Below, piece by piece: positions 23,201 through 34,625 of a DNA stretch of 64,000 nucleotides. Position 1 is the stretch's first letter; each line of letters begins with the position of its first letter. The stretch covers positions 19,796,001-19,860,000 of the forward strand of contig JAPQWV010000018.1 in the NCBI GenBank assembly GCA_027422505.1, written 5' to 3'. The translations under genes and the position numbers were made by a program. The notes below the pieces were generated by a model, which ran no database searches, had not been told where the DNA came from, and worked only from the letters and a program-made list of their open reading frames with translations. The DNA comes from Craterostigma plantagineum (lineage: Eukaryota > Streptophyta > Magnoliopsida > Lamiales > Linderniaceae).

Positions 23201-24052
23201 TTCTCCACTACGGTGCCTCTCTTAAACATTTATAACCCAATTTATCGACCAATCAAACATTATTTATAACCACTAATATGAGCAAAAGAAAAGAGAAATT
23301 AACCTCAGGATCATCTAGAAGCCTCAACGGAGAAGTATCTTCGCTCAGCAAATCTCTGACCGACTCGTTATAGATCTCCATAGCAGAGAACTTCAATACA
23401 AAATCCCTCTCTTCATGCTGAAAACTACCGTTCGTGGGAAAAGAGGAGATTTAAGAGACATATACATAAGTATTAGAGTAGAGTTACCTTGTCTATATAA
23501 TCATACACATCTTTTATTGCATACTCTGTGATCCCAGTCATGGTATATGTCTTTCCACTGCTTGTCTGCCCATATGCAAACACAGTTGCTGCAAAAAAAA
23601 AAAAAAAAGAAACATATATAAACCTAGACGTACGACTAAAACACCAAAAACTGACTGATTGTACTTACAATTCACCCCACTGACAACTGATACAGCAACA
23701 TCTCTAGCTCCTTGTTCGTAAACCTCTCTTGTCGAGCAACTGCTACTGAATACTCTATCTGTATAGAGAAGGCATGCTTATCTGATCATCTTCATGTTCA
23801 TAAAAAAGATAAAAATTGAATAAGAAGAAGACAATGATATTCTGTCTTACCAAATGTGTAAGAAGTGGGATATGCTGATGAACTACCATTCTTGTAAGAA
23901 ATCGTCTTGCGATCGATGCATTCCCAGTCTGAGACGTCGTTGTTTGCAACTTCCTTTGCGTTCAATGGTCTCAATCTTACCGAAACGTGAATCTTTTCCT
24001 CCTCATTATTGGTCTTCCTAATAGCAACATCTCCTACATTATTGTTCTCCAT
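20207..24052 (-). CDS. Kinesin-7 family motor protein (NACK-like tail)
   Basis: Thirteen minus-strand exons: 24052-23851, 23758-23669, 23588-23488, 23417-23304, 23220-23139, 23042-22975, 22861-22796, 22693-22569, 22487-22151, 22069-21947, 21862-21077, 20981-20611 and 20513-20207. They sum to 2772 nt (923 residues) with all frames joining. The motor domain covers about residues 20-345: VSVRLRPLN, the P-loop [17 protein letters not shown] (switch I) and [10 protein letters not shown] (switch II), then a neck coiled coil. The middle is acidic and low in conservation. The C-terminus ([20 protein letters not shown], then [18 protein letters not shown] and LVAKLVGF) is the DUF3490 tail of plant NACK-type kinesins. 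Such motors move along microtubules; NACK1/2 act in phragmoplast expansion, but many KIN-7 members have other roles. It is transcribed toward the RBM39-like gene. Confidence 0.94.
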
Positions 24053-25068
24053 TATTACTTACCGATCCCTGAATCATAGAACTAAAAGGTAGTAAGTTGA
24101 AATTTCATGGGATCATTTAATTCACATGCTTTTCCTCGTCTTCATAAAGAAAAAGCATCATCAAAACTATGGTCTGAATCGAGCAGCAATGATGCATGCG
24201 GTCAATAGCATCCAATCATGCAAAGAAATAACTGTTATGTCTCATGCATTGAAGATATTATACATGTGTATATATATTTGCTTCTTTTTTTCTCATAATG
24301 TCATGTGGCCCTTGTCTACAGCCTGTCAAATGTCATGATCCTCACGATTTTACCTCAACTATGAGTTGGAAGCTTATTTCTTTATTACAACATCAAAGAA
24401 GAAAAGAAAGATGAGAAAAGAAAAAGAAAAGCTGCTATGTTGGATTAGGTTTGGGGTTATGGGCCCAAGCTTATGAAATAACAATCTGTATTTTTGTTAC
24501 CTGGAAAATGTTCTTGCCACGACCACATAATCTCTGACTATTGTCTTTCATTCACAAGAGAGAAGGTGTTGAATTCAATCTCCATTGGACAGATATCTGA
24601 AGTTCAACGGTCATATCCGTGGAATCGTTGTCGAGAAAGATTTCATTATTCTCTTTTGTCAATGATGCCTTTGGTTTCTTGTGGAGAAAAAGAACCCTCT
24701 CTTTCTCCCTCCCTCTTATTGACTGCGAGAATTATTATGTTAATGAACATTTTCTCGCCATTTAATCAATCATCACACACTTCATTTTTCTCTGATTGAA
24801 TAATACATTTCAATTATATCATGGCCCGGCTAGGCTACTGACCATACTTTACCCATAGCATAAAGCATAAGCCTTATTGTTTTTTTTTTTTCGGGAAATT
24901 CCTTATCATTTATTCTACCTTTGATGTTTAAACTTCCTGTTCAATACCCATAGAAAGATTAATTCATGTTCAATACCCATCTGCTAGTACCCCAAAACAG
25001 TGAACTAACAAAAATGCCATTTTTAAATCAAACTGAACATCTATTTTGACTATTATACCAACTATGAG
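24053..25068. other. Kinesin upstream region, no gene seen
   Basis: The region should hold the kinesin promoter and 5' UTR (minus strand). No repeat ends or coding segments are recognised. Confidence 0.5.
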
Positions 25069-25668
25069 ACCACTCCAACCGACCATCGCAAACTCAAACT
25101 CCAACTATTTCTCCATTTTTTATATGAAAAAAATATTGAGTTTATTATTAATTTTGTGAGATTTTTCTTAAATTCAATTTAAAATAATAGTATGATCTAA
25201 TTTGTAAAGTTGTAAATTTCATGGATAATATTAAAAAAAATTGGGTAGAAGAGAATATTACAATAATGGTCTTGTGAGTTTGAGAAATCGCTTGTCGATT
25301 GGAGAAGAATTACTGCATTTTGAGTTTGAGAATGAGTTTGGGTTTTAATGCGGTTTTCGGTTGAGACCATCTCCAATTGTACTCCAAAACACAAAAAATT
25401 GGCTAAAAGGTCTTCAATCGATAACAGTGGTGATATTAAAAATTGAATAAATGAGAATATTACAATAATGGTCTTTTGAATTTGAGAATTGGTTTAGCTG
25501 TTCGAGAAGAATTACTGCATTTTGAGTTTGAGATTGGATTTGTTGAGATACTCTTATTGATGAGAGAGAAACTATAAAACCCATTTTGATTTGTTTTTTT
25601 ATGTTCGCTTGGAGTATTTTACTCTATTTTTTTGAGTTTCGCAGCTCCAATGAGGATGCTCTTATCGC
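25069..25668. mobile_element. Two adjacent MITE copies with GACCATCTCCAA-type ends
   Basis: The first copy runs from about 25069 (GAGACCACTCCAACCGACC) to about 25375 (TTTTCGGTTGAGACCATC). The second starts at about 25365 (GAGACCATCTCCAATTGTAC) and ends near 25668 (CTCCAATGAGGATGCTC). Both contain the shared blocks GAGAAGAATTACTGCATTTTG and GAGTTTGAGAA. They belong to the family at 9107-10580 and 50691-51182. Exact borders are approximate. Confidence 0.55.
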
Positions 25669-25729
25669 TGATTGTACCAACAAAACAAAATAATGGAATT
25701 ATAATTTTATATAAAAAATGGACATTATA

Positions 25730-26335
25730 CAAAATGGTGTCGTAATTATACCAACTGTTAGCCATATTACACCATAAATATGAACTCTATACCACAGTTG
25801 GTATAAAATTCAATTCTGGTATAATTGCGACAACGTTTGGTATAATGTCCAGTTTTGTTTTTATAAAATTATAATTACATTATTTTGTTGGTATAATTAG
25901 AGATAACAATTGGTGTAATAGCAAAATCAGTTGGTATAATGTCCAATTTTGTACTTTAAAATTCGGGTAACTTATTTGATTTATATAATAACGAAAACAG
26001 ATGATATAATTTATACAATTTATGGTAGCAAATCAATTGGTATAATGTCCAATCTTTTTGTATAAAAATATAGTAACGTTATTTACCAATATAATAAAGG
26101 AAACAGACTGTATAATTTCTACAATTTCTGGTATAATTAGAAATTCAGTTGGTTTAATGTACAATTTGGGGTTATAAAATTTAAATAGTGTTATTTATTG
26201 GTATAATAACGACAACAATTGGTATAATTTCTACAAGTTTGGTATAATAGCAAATTAGTTCGTATAATCAAATCGCTGATGTTATTTATTGGTTAATAAC
26301 GAAAACAGTTGCTATAATTCGTACGAATATAATTT
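25730..26335 (+). repeat. Degenerate ~105-bp tandem array with TTGGTATAATGTCC core
   Basis: The core TTGGTATAATGTCC or a near variant recurs at 25837, 25931, 26037, 26149 and 26259, giving steps of 94, 106, 112 and 110 bp. Between cores, blocks such as ATAACGAAAACAG and TATAATTTCTACAATTT repeat in the same order. The preceding sequence from 25730 holds the same word on both strands (ATTATACCAA and TTGGTATAA). No coding capacity is seen. Confidence 0.75.
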
Positions 26336-27711
26336 GTTCAGCTTTTTTGAACTGTGAGACAAGGGTATTTTCGACTTCTCAACACTTAAAAGACCATTTT
26401 AGGTACTGAAAACGAAGAAACTTTCAAATCGATACTAAACAGGAAGAAATAATCCGAGTGGTATTTAAGAGAAATTTTAAAACTCAAAAGGGAGTGAAAG
26501 GGAAATTTCCTTTTTAATTTTAAGAATTATTTTGTTAAACGGTTGTCTTCGTGGGTAATAAAAAATGTAAGGAATTGGGTAGGAACCCAAAAACAAAATG
26601 AAACCGATAACAATTATAATCATATTAATTAGAAGAAGCTCCAAAGGGGGCAGCCCATGTGCGAGGGGAAAGAGCTTCATTCAAATCCCGTTGAACATTT
26701 GTCGGTAATTGTTTGTTCAATACGTTGCATATGTTTATGAAATGATTAACATTGATTTATAAATGTGTGGTTATATAAAAGACTGTCAGTTAATTAAGAA
26801 TGAATTTTGAGAAACTTAAACGTGATTATTTACTGATAAGAATGATAGATGTAATATTTTATTTTGTGGATGTGTATGTGTTAAGATAATAGGCGCGTAT
26901 TAATATGTGATTTTGATTTGTAAATTACGTAGAAAGTATTTAAATGTTTTATCTTTAATCTTCTCTTCTACTCACACAATGAAATCAGTATGAACTTAAA
27001 GTTATAACTACACATATATTAGTGTGTTTCCATGGCTGTTATAATTTACATAATCTCATACTTATCCAAGAATTAACTTCTAATGAAATTTGGTTATAAG
27101 AAAAAGTGACAAACTGATGTTTCTTAATAACTAGTAGTATAGTAAGCACACTCAAATGCATGTGCCCCAATACATAAAAATATATAATTTTATATGGTTA
27201 AAAAGTTGATCTGTAATATATACTATAATAATTAAATTTTAAAAGGAATCGTATGGAACATTTACGATAAACAATAATTATAAGAATATACTAAAATAAA
27301 ATTATACATTAAACTTGACGTACCAAATTGGGAGAGCATTTACTCTAAGATGCCCCCCCTTAATGAATAGAAGGATGATGACAAACAGAGATGGAGCATT
27401 TACGGTAATGTTGGTCACGGGCGAGCCACATGCAGGGAAACTTGCACGTGTGTCACTTAGTCATGTTTTTATTTTTTCAGTAAAATGTTTTACGATATAT
27501 ATCCAAATGGGGAACCCGAATTCCCAGACCGTGATTCCCCATTCCTGAACCATACCAGCATAAGTGGTGAAATAGTGAAAGGTATATGGAACGAGAATTT
27601 GGTGGGGGTGGTAGGCCCAATACCAACCCCGTATCCGCACATTGTCACCCCTAAGAACCAATGATGTTGTCATGAACATTGATAAAGCTCCCGACAAAGT
27701 ATTTCTAATTG
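26336..27711. other. AT-rich intergenic DNA, no gene seen
   Basis: Only chance reading frames are present. GGGGGCAGCCCATGTGCGAG followed by ATTCAAATCCCG at about 26646-26690 vaguely recalls a SINE head with a B-box, but it has no tail or target duplication. Confidence 0.5.
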
Positions 27712-28012
27712 GGCAATTTGCATTTGGTCCACACCATTTTTTTCAGTGTATATTTGAATTTAGGCCCCTTTAACGTTTTAAAATAGGTTTCAGACCCTGT
27801 CAGGAAACTATTGTTAAAGGACCCAATTTCTGTAAAATTTAATGATAAGGACGTTATAAAATGTATATGAACTGGTATCGGATGATCGTTTTGTGGTACT
27901 GCAGAACAATGAAGTGGTACCGTCGAAATTAGGTCCGTAACACTAAATGTTTTCCTGACTGGTCTGAATCTTAAGTGAAAATTTTGACGGGGCCTAAAAT
28001 GAAAATTTCCCT
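27712..28012. mobile_element. Possible MITE with GGGCAATTT-type ends
   Basis: The left end (GGGCAATTTGCATTTGGTCC) and the right end (GGGGCCTAAAATGAAAATTT followed by CCC) are approximately inverted. No clear target duplication is visible, so this is tentative. Confidence 0.35.
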
Positions 28013-28504
28013 TTTTTTTTACGGACATTGAGGTTACCCATTGGACTATTGTTGTACTCTTGTCCAAGTAGACTTTCCGTTCTTATCATTTATATCTAAA
28101 TATGTTAGGTAAGGTAATAATCAATCATATACAGGTACAGATACGTGGTATTGAAGAATGGTGACCACTTTGTTGTTATTGTAACAAAAAAATATACGAA
28201 CAAAACGTTGAGTTTGGCGAAGTAGCTGCTGTAGCTGTGTTTTCATCCCAAAAAAAGATATGCTTGGAGTTGCTTCAAGGTTGGGAAAAGTAATCTTCAA
28301 AATTCCTCACATGAGAGTAAAATGATCATATGTTACCTACAAAAGATTTTTTTTTTTGGTTCTCTCGTGTAATTAATTAGAGTAATATTTACTCAAGTAC
28401 ATGACAATTAATAAATAGTAGCATACAAATTAGGTTAGAATGACACGATTTCTATCCAAATTGATTTTAGGGTTTCATTCTAAGACTAGAATAAAAAAGG
28501 TATA

Positions 28505-29012
28505 CAGTAAAACCTCTATAAATTAATAATGTCTCTAAAATGATAAAATCTCGCGGTCGCGATTTAGGCTTTGTAAAAAACATTAAATTCGATACGATAA
28601 TAAGATAATACTTTTTCAAAACATCCCTTTATAAATCTTAGGTTCCATCAAAGCTCTAAATTAATATTCATAAAATATTGCAACTAAATATAATGGCAAA
28701 TTGCTATAATATTATAATTACAAAATATTCACGAGCTTTACTAACAACATATCACATATCTGGAAGATCATTACAACAAATAAAATTAGCAACATTATTA
28801 TTGAAAAAATAGCATACATGATCGATTTGCATGTATATAATATACTCACTCATGTCGCATCTGATTCAGCACCATTGGCATGAACTAAAAAATAGTTGAA
28901 TTAAAAAAAATTCTTTTAATTAATAAATTATTAATTTATCGATATATTAATATCTCTCTAAATTAATAAAATTTAATAGTTTCAATGTTATTAATTTATA
29001 GAGGTTTTCCTG
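28505..29012. mobile_element. Emigrant/pogo-like MITE
   Basis: The left end CAGTAAAACCTCTATAAATT and the complement of the right end (CAGGAAAACCTCTATAAATT) match with one change over 24 bp. TA precedes the left end. The terminus is that of Emigrant MITEs related to pogo-type Lemi transposases. The 508-bp interior has no transposase. Confidence 0.75.
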
Positions 29013-29572
29013 TCTAAGGTAAACTTAGGTGTGATCCTCTTTAACATATATAACGGGTTAATTATAATTTTTCGACAAATATTCTCAACATGCGTCTTAC
29101 GAATGGTTGTGGTTAAACATGGTTACAGAATTATCAAACCGAGAAGGATGATTAGGCATGGGTATGTGATAATACAGAGATGAAAACGTGATTATATAAA
29201 ATGAGAGAATTGCGTCTTGAAATTCGATTTATTTTTTAACAGTCAGAATAAACGATTCATCTCGGACTAATCTCCATTACGAAGTCGAAAGAACTTGAAA
29301 GAAACACACAACGCTTACCATATTTTGATTTTCGTCTAATTATTATTCACCGTAGAACAATTTTATTTCCATATAAATATATTGTAAACACTAACTTTTG
29401 AAACATTTTAAGAGTTAGAATTGGACTGTTGTGGGGACGAATTGAAGGAAAAGGAAAACTGGTACATAACATGATTGAGCTAAATCTAGATTTCAACTTT
29501 TTGTCAGCTTTTCTTGCTGCAATTAGATCGACCAACAGAAGCAGAAAAAGTCCCCTTATTACCATCTCTTAC
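29013..29572. other. Upstream region of the glycine-rich protein gene
   Basis: AT-rich, with no element ends or other gene recognised before the TATA box. Confidence 0.5.
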
Positions 29573-29580
29573 TATAAATA
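29573..29580 (+). promoter_or_regulatory. TATA box of glycine-rich protein gene
   Basis: TATAAATA lies 54 bp before the ATG at 29627, leaving a short 5' UTR. Confidence 0.65.
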
Positions 29581-29626
29581 CGTACTATTCGTCTTCTCAA
29601 TCTCATCAATAGAGAGAAAGTGAGTA

Positions 29627-30280
29627 ATGGGGTTTCGAGCAATTCTTTTCCTAGCAATTGCATTATCATCGAGCCCCTACTTTGCTAGCATCACAACTTG
29701 CAACAACGAACCATTAAGAGAGGATCAAACTAGGCCCACGAGGAAGCTGTTGATTTACAACGATGGCCATGCACAAAACATGAAGAACGACACAGCTAGT
29801 GGCTCGATCCACGGTGAAATGTTCGATAATGCTCAAATGACATTGAGTAGCAAGGGACACGATGGTGGTGGTGGTGGAGGAGGAAATCAAAGAATGGAAG
29901 GTCATCACAAGAGGAGTATTGGCGGAAATGGTGGAGGTGGTGGAGGAGGAGGTGGTGGTGGTGGTGGTGGAGGTGGTGGAGGGAATGGAAATGGAAGTGG
30001 TGGTCATGGGCAAGGTTATGGAAAAGGGGGCGGCGGCGGAGGTGGTGGTGGAGGAAATGGAAATGGAAGGGGACATGGGAATGGGAGTGGTGGTGGCGGT
30101 GGCGGTGGTGGTGGTGGTGGAGGTGGCGGTGGAGGTGGTGGTGGAGGAGGAAGTGGCGGTGGAGGAGGAGGAGGAGGAGGAGGTGGTGGTGGTGGTGGTG
30201 GATGGGGTTGGGGTGGGAGTGGTGGCGGTACAAATTGCTGGTTTTGGGGATGTGGCGGTCATGCTCCGTCTGGGAATTAA
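29627..30280 (+). CDS. Secreted glycine-rich protein
   Basis: An intronless frame of 217 residues. Residues 1-20 (MGFRAILFLAIALSSSPYFA) are a signal peptide. Residues 25-80 are a polar, non-repetitive region. From about residue 80 to 205 the protein is almost pure glycine, with occasional Asn, Ser, His and Lys, in a GGX style. It ends in GTNCWFWGCGGHAPSGN, a short tail with two Cys and aromatic residues. Such proteins are usually cell-wall or secreted structural proteins. The ATG follows a good TATA box and is the first in frame. A strong AATAAA is found 77 bp after the stop. The GGT-rich run is prone to slippage, so allele length may vary. The exact role is unknown. Confidence 0.85.
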   Translation: MGFRAILFLAIALSSSPYFASITTCNNEPLREDQTRPTRKLLIYNDGHAQNMKNDTASGSIHGEMFDNAQMTLSSKGHDGGGGGGGNQRMEGHHKRSIGGNGGGGGGGGGGGGGGGGGGNGNGSGGHGQGYGKGGGGGGGGGGNGNGRGHGNGSGGGGGGGGGGGGGGGGGGGGGSGGGGGGGGGGGGGGGGWGWGGSGGGTNCWFWGCGGHAPSGN

Positions 30281-30356
30281 ATTTATCGGAGAAAGTTTTT
30301 ATTTTTGAATGCTGTGAGTTTTGTGTTCTTCAACATTTTAACAATTGTCCTTTGGG

Positions 30357-30362
30357 AATAAA
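30357..30362 (+). terminator. Polyadenylation signal of glycine-rich protein gene
   Basis: AATAAA lies 77 bp downstream of the TAA stop, in AT-rich DNA. Confidence 0.55.
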
Positions 30363-30639
30363 GAGTTATCGATCTTGTGTTATCTATTTGTATTGCGCCT
30401 ATTGGAATCGTTTTGTTGTCATATTTATCCGAGTTTTGAGTATTTAAAATGCTTTCTATGTCTCTGTCATGAGACATGATATGTTTCGCTATTTGAGAGA
30501 TGTGACTTTTTTTTTCGGACGATATTTCATAACATAAAGTACATTTATGGAGGTTAAAGAACCTAAGTGATCTCTCTGGTTAAGTATTCAGAGTAGATAA
30601 ACCTCTCATCGAGAGAGATAAACCACACAAAAGAATTTT

Positions 30640-31061
30640 TCCAGCATTTTGATTTTAATTCCTCTACAACTTTTAATTGAAGCTCCACCTCGATTCATGC
30701 TTCAGCTCTGTTGGTCATCAAGCTCCCTTAGGAGCTTCGAGCCTCGATGGAAACCTTATCGATCCCACGTGAGATCGAAATCTCCCACTTGGAACCAACT
30801 CGGTTTTTCGAGTTTTCAATCTTTGTTCTCCCGACGATTCTCCTTTCGCAGCTTCAAGAGCTTCCCTCCAAGCCCATTTAGAGTTGTCCTTTGCTTTTCC
30901 CTTGTCATCTTTCATAGTAGAGAACTCAGCAACCTGCAAAGCATCATAACTTCCAAACACATGTTCTGAATTTTCAGCAATTTCCTTAGATTTTGTCGAA
31001 CTTTCTTCCTTAGTTTCGACCTCCATATCTGAGCTTTCCGCCACCTCAGGGTTACCTCATA
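30640..31061 (-). pseudogene. Minus-strand retroelement coding remnant
   Basis: A 108-codon minus-strand frame (31044-30718) begins MAESSDMEVETKEESSTKSK and is Lys/Glu/Ser-rich. It has no domain I recognise. Its orientation and position next to the Copia remnant at 32268-33240 suggest it is the same broken element, separated by the Gypsy-like LTR. This link is inferred. Confidence 0.4.
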
Positions 31062-32264
31062 TGTGGCTTGATCATGCTATCATTCTCATAAGTCAGGATT
31101 TTACATTATTTTATTCTCCGTAAAAAGCGTATTTTAGGCCGTTATTTATTTGAATATACTTTAATATCCTATCTTTATGCTATATTTCTTGTTTAACAGT
31201 TGTTGTAGCGAAAAGCACCAAAATCGAGCTATCGTGCGCACGAAGTACAAATACGAGAATTTGGGCTACTATTGGCACAAGAATGGTCCATGGGCTTTTA
31301 GCTTAATTCCAGCCCATCAAAGAAACCTACAAAAGGCATGCAATTTCAAGAACAAGTCACACGTTATCTTATGCCCCAAGATCTATGCAACAAGGAAAAG
31401 TCAAAGAAGACTCATTCAAACTTGCAAGATCCGAATATAATCTATATCAGAATTCGCCCACCACCGACTCGAGCATCGTGAGGGGCGAATTCTATACCTT
31501 TCGATTCGTTGTTGATTTCGTTTATTCGCATGCTAGCGTAATTTCTTTTGTGATTGAGGCCGTGAGAGGCCAAATTATGACTGCGTATTAATGCTATTAT
31601 TTTCTTTAATCATATGATTTAAGTTATGTGTTCTTTATTTGAGTTAATGACGTGTGTGTGATCGACCACCACGCACACGATTCTTGATCTAGTACATGAG
31701 ACCGAAAAGGTGATTAGAAAGGTTAGATCAAAATATCGAACATCACTACGTAAAACCGACCAGAGATGGAATTCGATTTCGTATGTGTGGTTTCCGAAAC
31801 CTTAGGCGCCGATAGCGCCTAAACTCGGAGAATTTCATAAAGATCGAATGCATGCATAGGAACTACAGTCATATAGTTGATTGGTTCTCTATTTACGTAG
31901 GGTTGCTATTGCGGGACAACGAGTAGCACATATGTTAGGAAATTCTACCTTGACTATGATTCATACTGATTAGATAGATTAGATTGCATGAGGATGTAGG
32001 AATAATTCGTGCCGAGCATGGGTCTTAATCACGTCGTCGTCTGCTGTTCTATACTCATCTGTTTTATTTGTGTTTATTTTATTATTTGTGTCTTTTATTT
32101 CTTTTAATCAAATCATTAAAACTATAAAAAATTTTCCCTAGTCTAAATTAGAATTAGAAATATTATCTTAGAATTAATCGAGCTGTCTTCGTGGTCGATA
32201 CTCGGACTTCGTCCGTTTTACTACTTGCACGACCTAGTACACTTGCTAGTATTTGAGCGTGTCA
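31062..32264 (+). mobile_element. Gypsy-like LTR (Tat/Athila style), edges approximate
   Basis: The 3' part (GGTCGATACTCGGACTTCG, TACTTGCACGACCTAGTACA, TTGCTAGTATTTGAGCG) has the typical end of plant Tat/Athila LTRs. The 5' part is TGTGGCTTGATCATGC. It interrupts minus-strand Copia-like sequence. No coding domain or primer site follows, so it is probably a solo LTR. I could not find a target duplication, so both ends are uncertain by tens of bases. Confidence 0.6.
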
Positions 32265-32267
32265 CAT

Positions 32268-33240
32268 TCCTTGCTGAAATCGCCTACACCTCGAGCTCAG
32301 AATCATCTCAATTCGAGCTCACTTCGCCAAACTTACTACAGCAAAATCTGTCACAGGTGCTCCAACCACAGCTGCTTCGCATGACCTCGCTTTACCCCAA
32401 GACGAGGTTTATGTGGCTTCCCTTTCACAACATTCAACACCCCACATTTCCTAGTTTCAGTAGGTGCACATTTCATCACAGAACAACCTTCCAAGACATA
32501 AATCCCATGCCTTCGAAAACCAGATAAAACCAGCCTGTCCTATTTTGAAACTGTGATTTTTCCTGCAAAAGCTTTCGTGTTGTAATCCTTCGAATCCATT
32601 GCTCCGATGGATACCAGGTTCCTCCTCAACCCAGGTACATACCTAACATCTCTAAGAATCCCTACAACACCTGAGTTGAGCCTCAAATGCACAGAACCAA
32701 TTCAACGAACTTGACAGAATTTACCATCGCCGAGCTTAACTTTCCCTTCGATTTCCTTGAACTCTTGCAACCAATCCTTGTTGCAAGTGATGTGGAAACG
32801 ACAGCCTGAGTCAAGGATCCACTCCATGCTTTCCTCATGCTCACACGTTCAAAATCTCAGTGTCATCACAAGCAAAAGTTGCAGCAGCTTTGTGGTTGCC
32901 TTGATTTGAGTTTGATCCAACTCTTTTTGTACAAAACCTTCGAATATGGCCTTCCTCTTAGCAGTAAAACAACTCATTGGACCCCTAGAGTCATAATGTC
33001 CTTGCCTTTGCCCTTCTTTTGAGAAAAGTTTGATTTCTGCTGCACAAACATCATGTCGCCCGAACCAGAATTTTCTGCAGCTTCATGATTTTTCCTTGAG
33101 TTTAGCTGCCTTGAATTCAATGCCGAGAGTAACATCCGCAAGTTTCAAAGTATCTGTACCATACATTAGAGTGTCCTTGACGTAATCATGACTCTTAGGC
33201 GGTGCAAACAATAACAAAAGAGCTTGAATCCTTCAATTAC
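32268..33240 (-). pseudogene. Copia gag-protease remnant
   Basis: On the minus strand, 32830-32540 reads WILDSGCRFHITCNKDWLQE and then RYVPGLRRNLVSIGAMDSK. These are the Copia aspartic protease (DSG active site) and the segment before GAG-pre-integrase. Upstream, about 33240-32860 carries gag-like sequence with a damaged zinc-knuckle region. Stops and frameshifts are frequent, so it is an old pseudogene. Confidence 0.75.
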
Positions 33241-33374
33241 TCACCAATATTCTCCAAATCGAAGATCAGTTTCGAGAGTTCATTTTTTTTTATTAAATTG
33301 AGTTTGCTTATCTATATTTTATTCCTGTTTTATTGCCACTATCGAAGTAGAGAACCAAACAAAGCGGATTGATG

Positions 33375-34221
33375 CAAATATCAAAGGCCGGTTCTATGGT
33401 AGCGAACTCAATGGGGTTAGTTATAGTGATCTTGTTACTGTGAAAAAATAAACTAGACGCGCTCAAGTGGTTTGAATTAGATCGTGCTACTTTGAAATCC
33501 GATAGTGTTTTCTTTGTAGTAGTCTAAGGGGTTGGTTTAATTTTGGTAATGCTTCGCTTGCTTTGCTCTTCTTCTTCGGACAGATTTGGCATGGGGATAA
33601 AACCTTGTTCAGAGATATTTGTGATTATATTGACCCAGAATTGGATGCTCAAGTAGAACTTGGGGATCCAACTGCAAGAAGACATGCAGTCAGAGCTATC
33701 AAACGGACTGGCCCGCCCGCCCCGTCCTGCCCCGCCTCAACCCGTGGCCCAAGCGGACTGGCCCGTTTCGGCCCGCTTCTAAACGGGCTACTAAACTAGT
33801 AGCTCGTCCCGCCTCACAGCGGATTGGCTGGCTAGCGGGCCAATCCGCTAACTATATTTCTTTTTTTTCCTATTTTATTTCTTTCGAGTAACATTTCTAT
33901 TAATAAATGATGTCGGAATATTCAACATAAATCATTTTTGTAGGTAGTATAAGTTCAATAATAAATCAATGTGTAATACATATTATCTATTAATATTTTT
34001 AATTAGCTTACAAAACATATATATTATATATAATAAATATATATCACATATATTTAATGACAGGCCAACCCCGCCCCGCCCCGCGGCCCAAGCGGGCTGG
34101 CCCGTTTCGGCCCTCTTCTAAACGGGCCAGTAATTGGCCAACCCACCCCGCCTATTTTTCATGGCGGGGTGGGCCAACCGGACGGGCTCGGCCCGTTTTG
34201 GCGGCTCTACATGCAGCTTGA
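33375..34221 (+). pseudogene. psbB: Nuclear plastid DNA: 3' end of psbB (CP47), interrupted
   Basis: From about 33375 the sequence follows the last part of plastid psbB, the photosystem II CP47 antenna protein. Recognisable pieces are GAACTCAATGGGGTTAG (GELNGV), CTCTTCTTCTTCGGACAG (LFFFGQ), then [12 protein letters not shown] and DPELDAQVE, and finally [10 protein letters not shown] with the stop at 34219-34221. The native reading ([20 protein letters not shown], then GDPTTRRQA) differs at several sites, and there are stops and small deletions, so this is a decayed insertion in nuclear DNA, not a working gene. A 519-bp hAT MITE sits 4 codons before the stop. How far the plastid DNA continues beyond 34221 is not clear. 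Confidence 0.85.
33690..34208. mobile_element. hAT-type MITE inserted in psbB fragment
   Basis: The element is flanked by a perfect 8-bp duplication ACATGCAG (33682-33689 and 34209-34216). Its ends (CAGAGCTATCAAACGG, and the complement of the right end AGAGCCGCCAAAACGG) and the dense GGCCCG/CGGGCC subterminal repeats are typical of non-autonomous hAT elements. No transposase is encoded. Confidence 0.88.
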
Positions 34222-34625
34222 TGCAAGAATACTTTGGTCTTTTTGGCCTCTATTTTCGATTTTTCTGAATCTTACATTGACTTACGTAGAGTACCAGAGT
34301 GAATTTGAATCACCGCTTCTTTAACTCTTGTTCTTTCATAATTATTCTACAAAAAGAAAAAGAAAAATAAAACAGGTTAGGGAACTCCACAAAACTAATC
34401 AGTCGCTGACATAGTCCCAGTACCAAGAGCATTAAGAAAGTTTAAAAAAGAACACAGCAAGAACGTAATACATCCGTAAAGATAAAGTTTTTTATTAATA
34501 ACTAATAGTTTTAACTCAAGGTGAATAAATATTCAAAACTGGTTAGGGTTGTTGACCGTTTATTATTTGATTGAAAGACCGAGTATTGATGTTAGGCTAC
34601 CTTTTTTCATTGCTTCGCTTGCTTG

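Noticed and set aside
24126..24799. Frames of 70 and 101 codons upstream of the kinesin
   Set aside because: No recognisable domain, and the composition matches surrounding intergenic DNA.
26640..26700. Possible SINE head
   Set aside because: Only a vague GGGCAGCCC and B-box-like similarity, without tail or target duplication.
29714..30262. Long Thr-rich and His-rich minus-strand frames opposite the glycine-rich gene
   Set aside because: They are reverse-strand readings of the GGT/GGA-rich tract and have no signal, motif or promoter of their own.
33563..33799. 78-codon frame as a new protein
   Set aside because: Its first half is the C-terminus of plastid CP47, and its second half is the GGCCCG-rich end of a hAT MITE.
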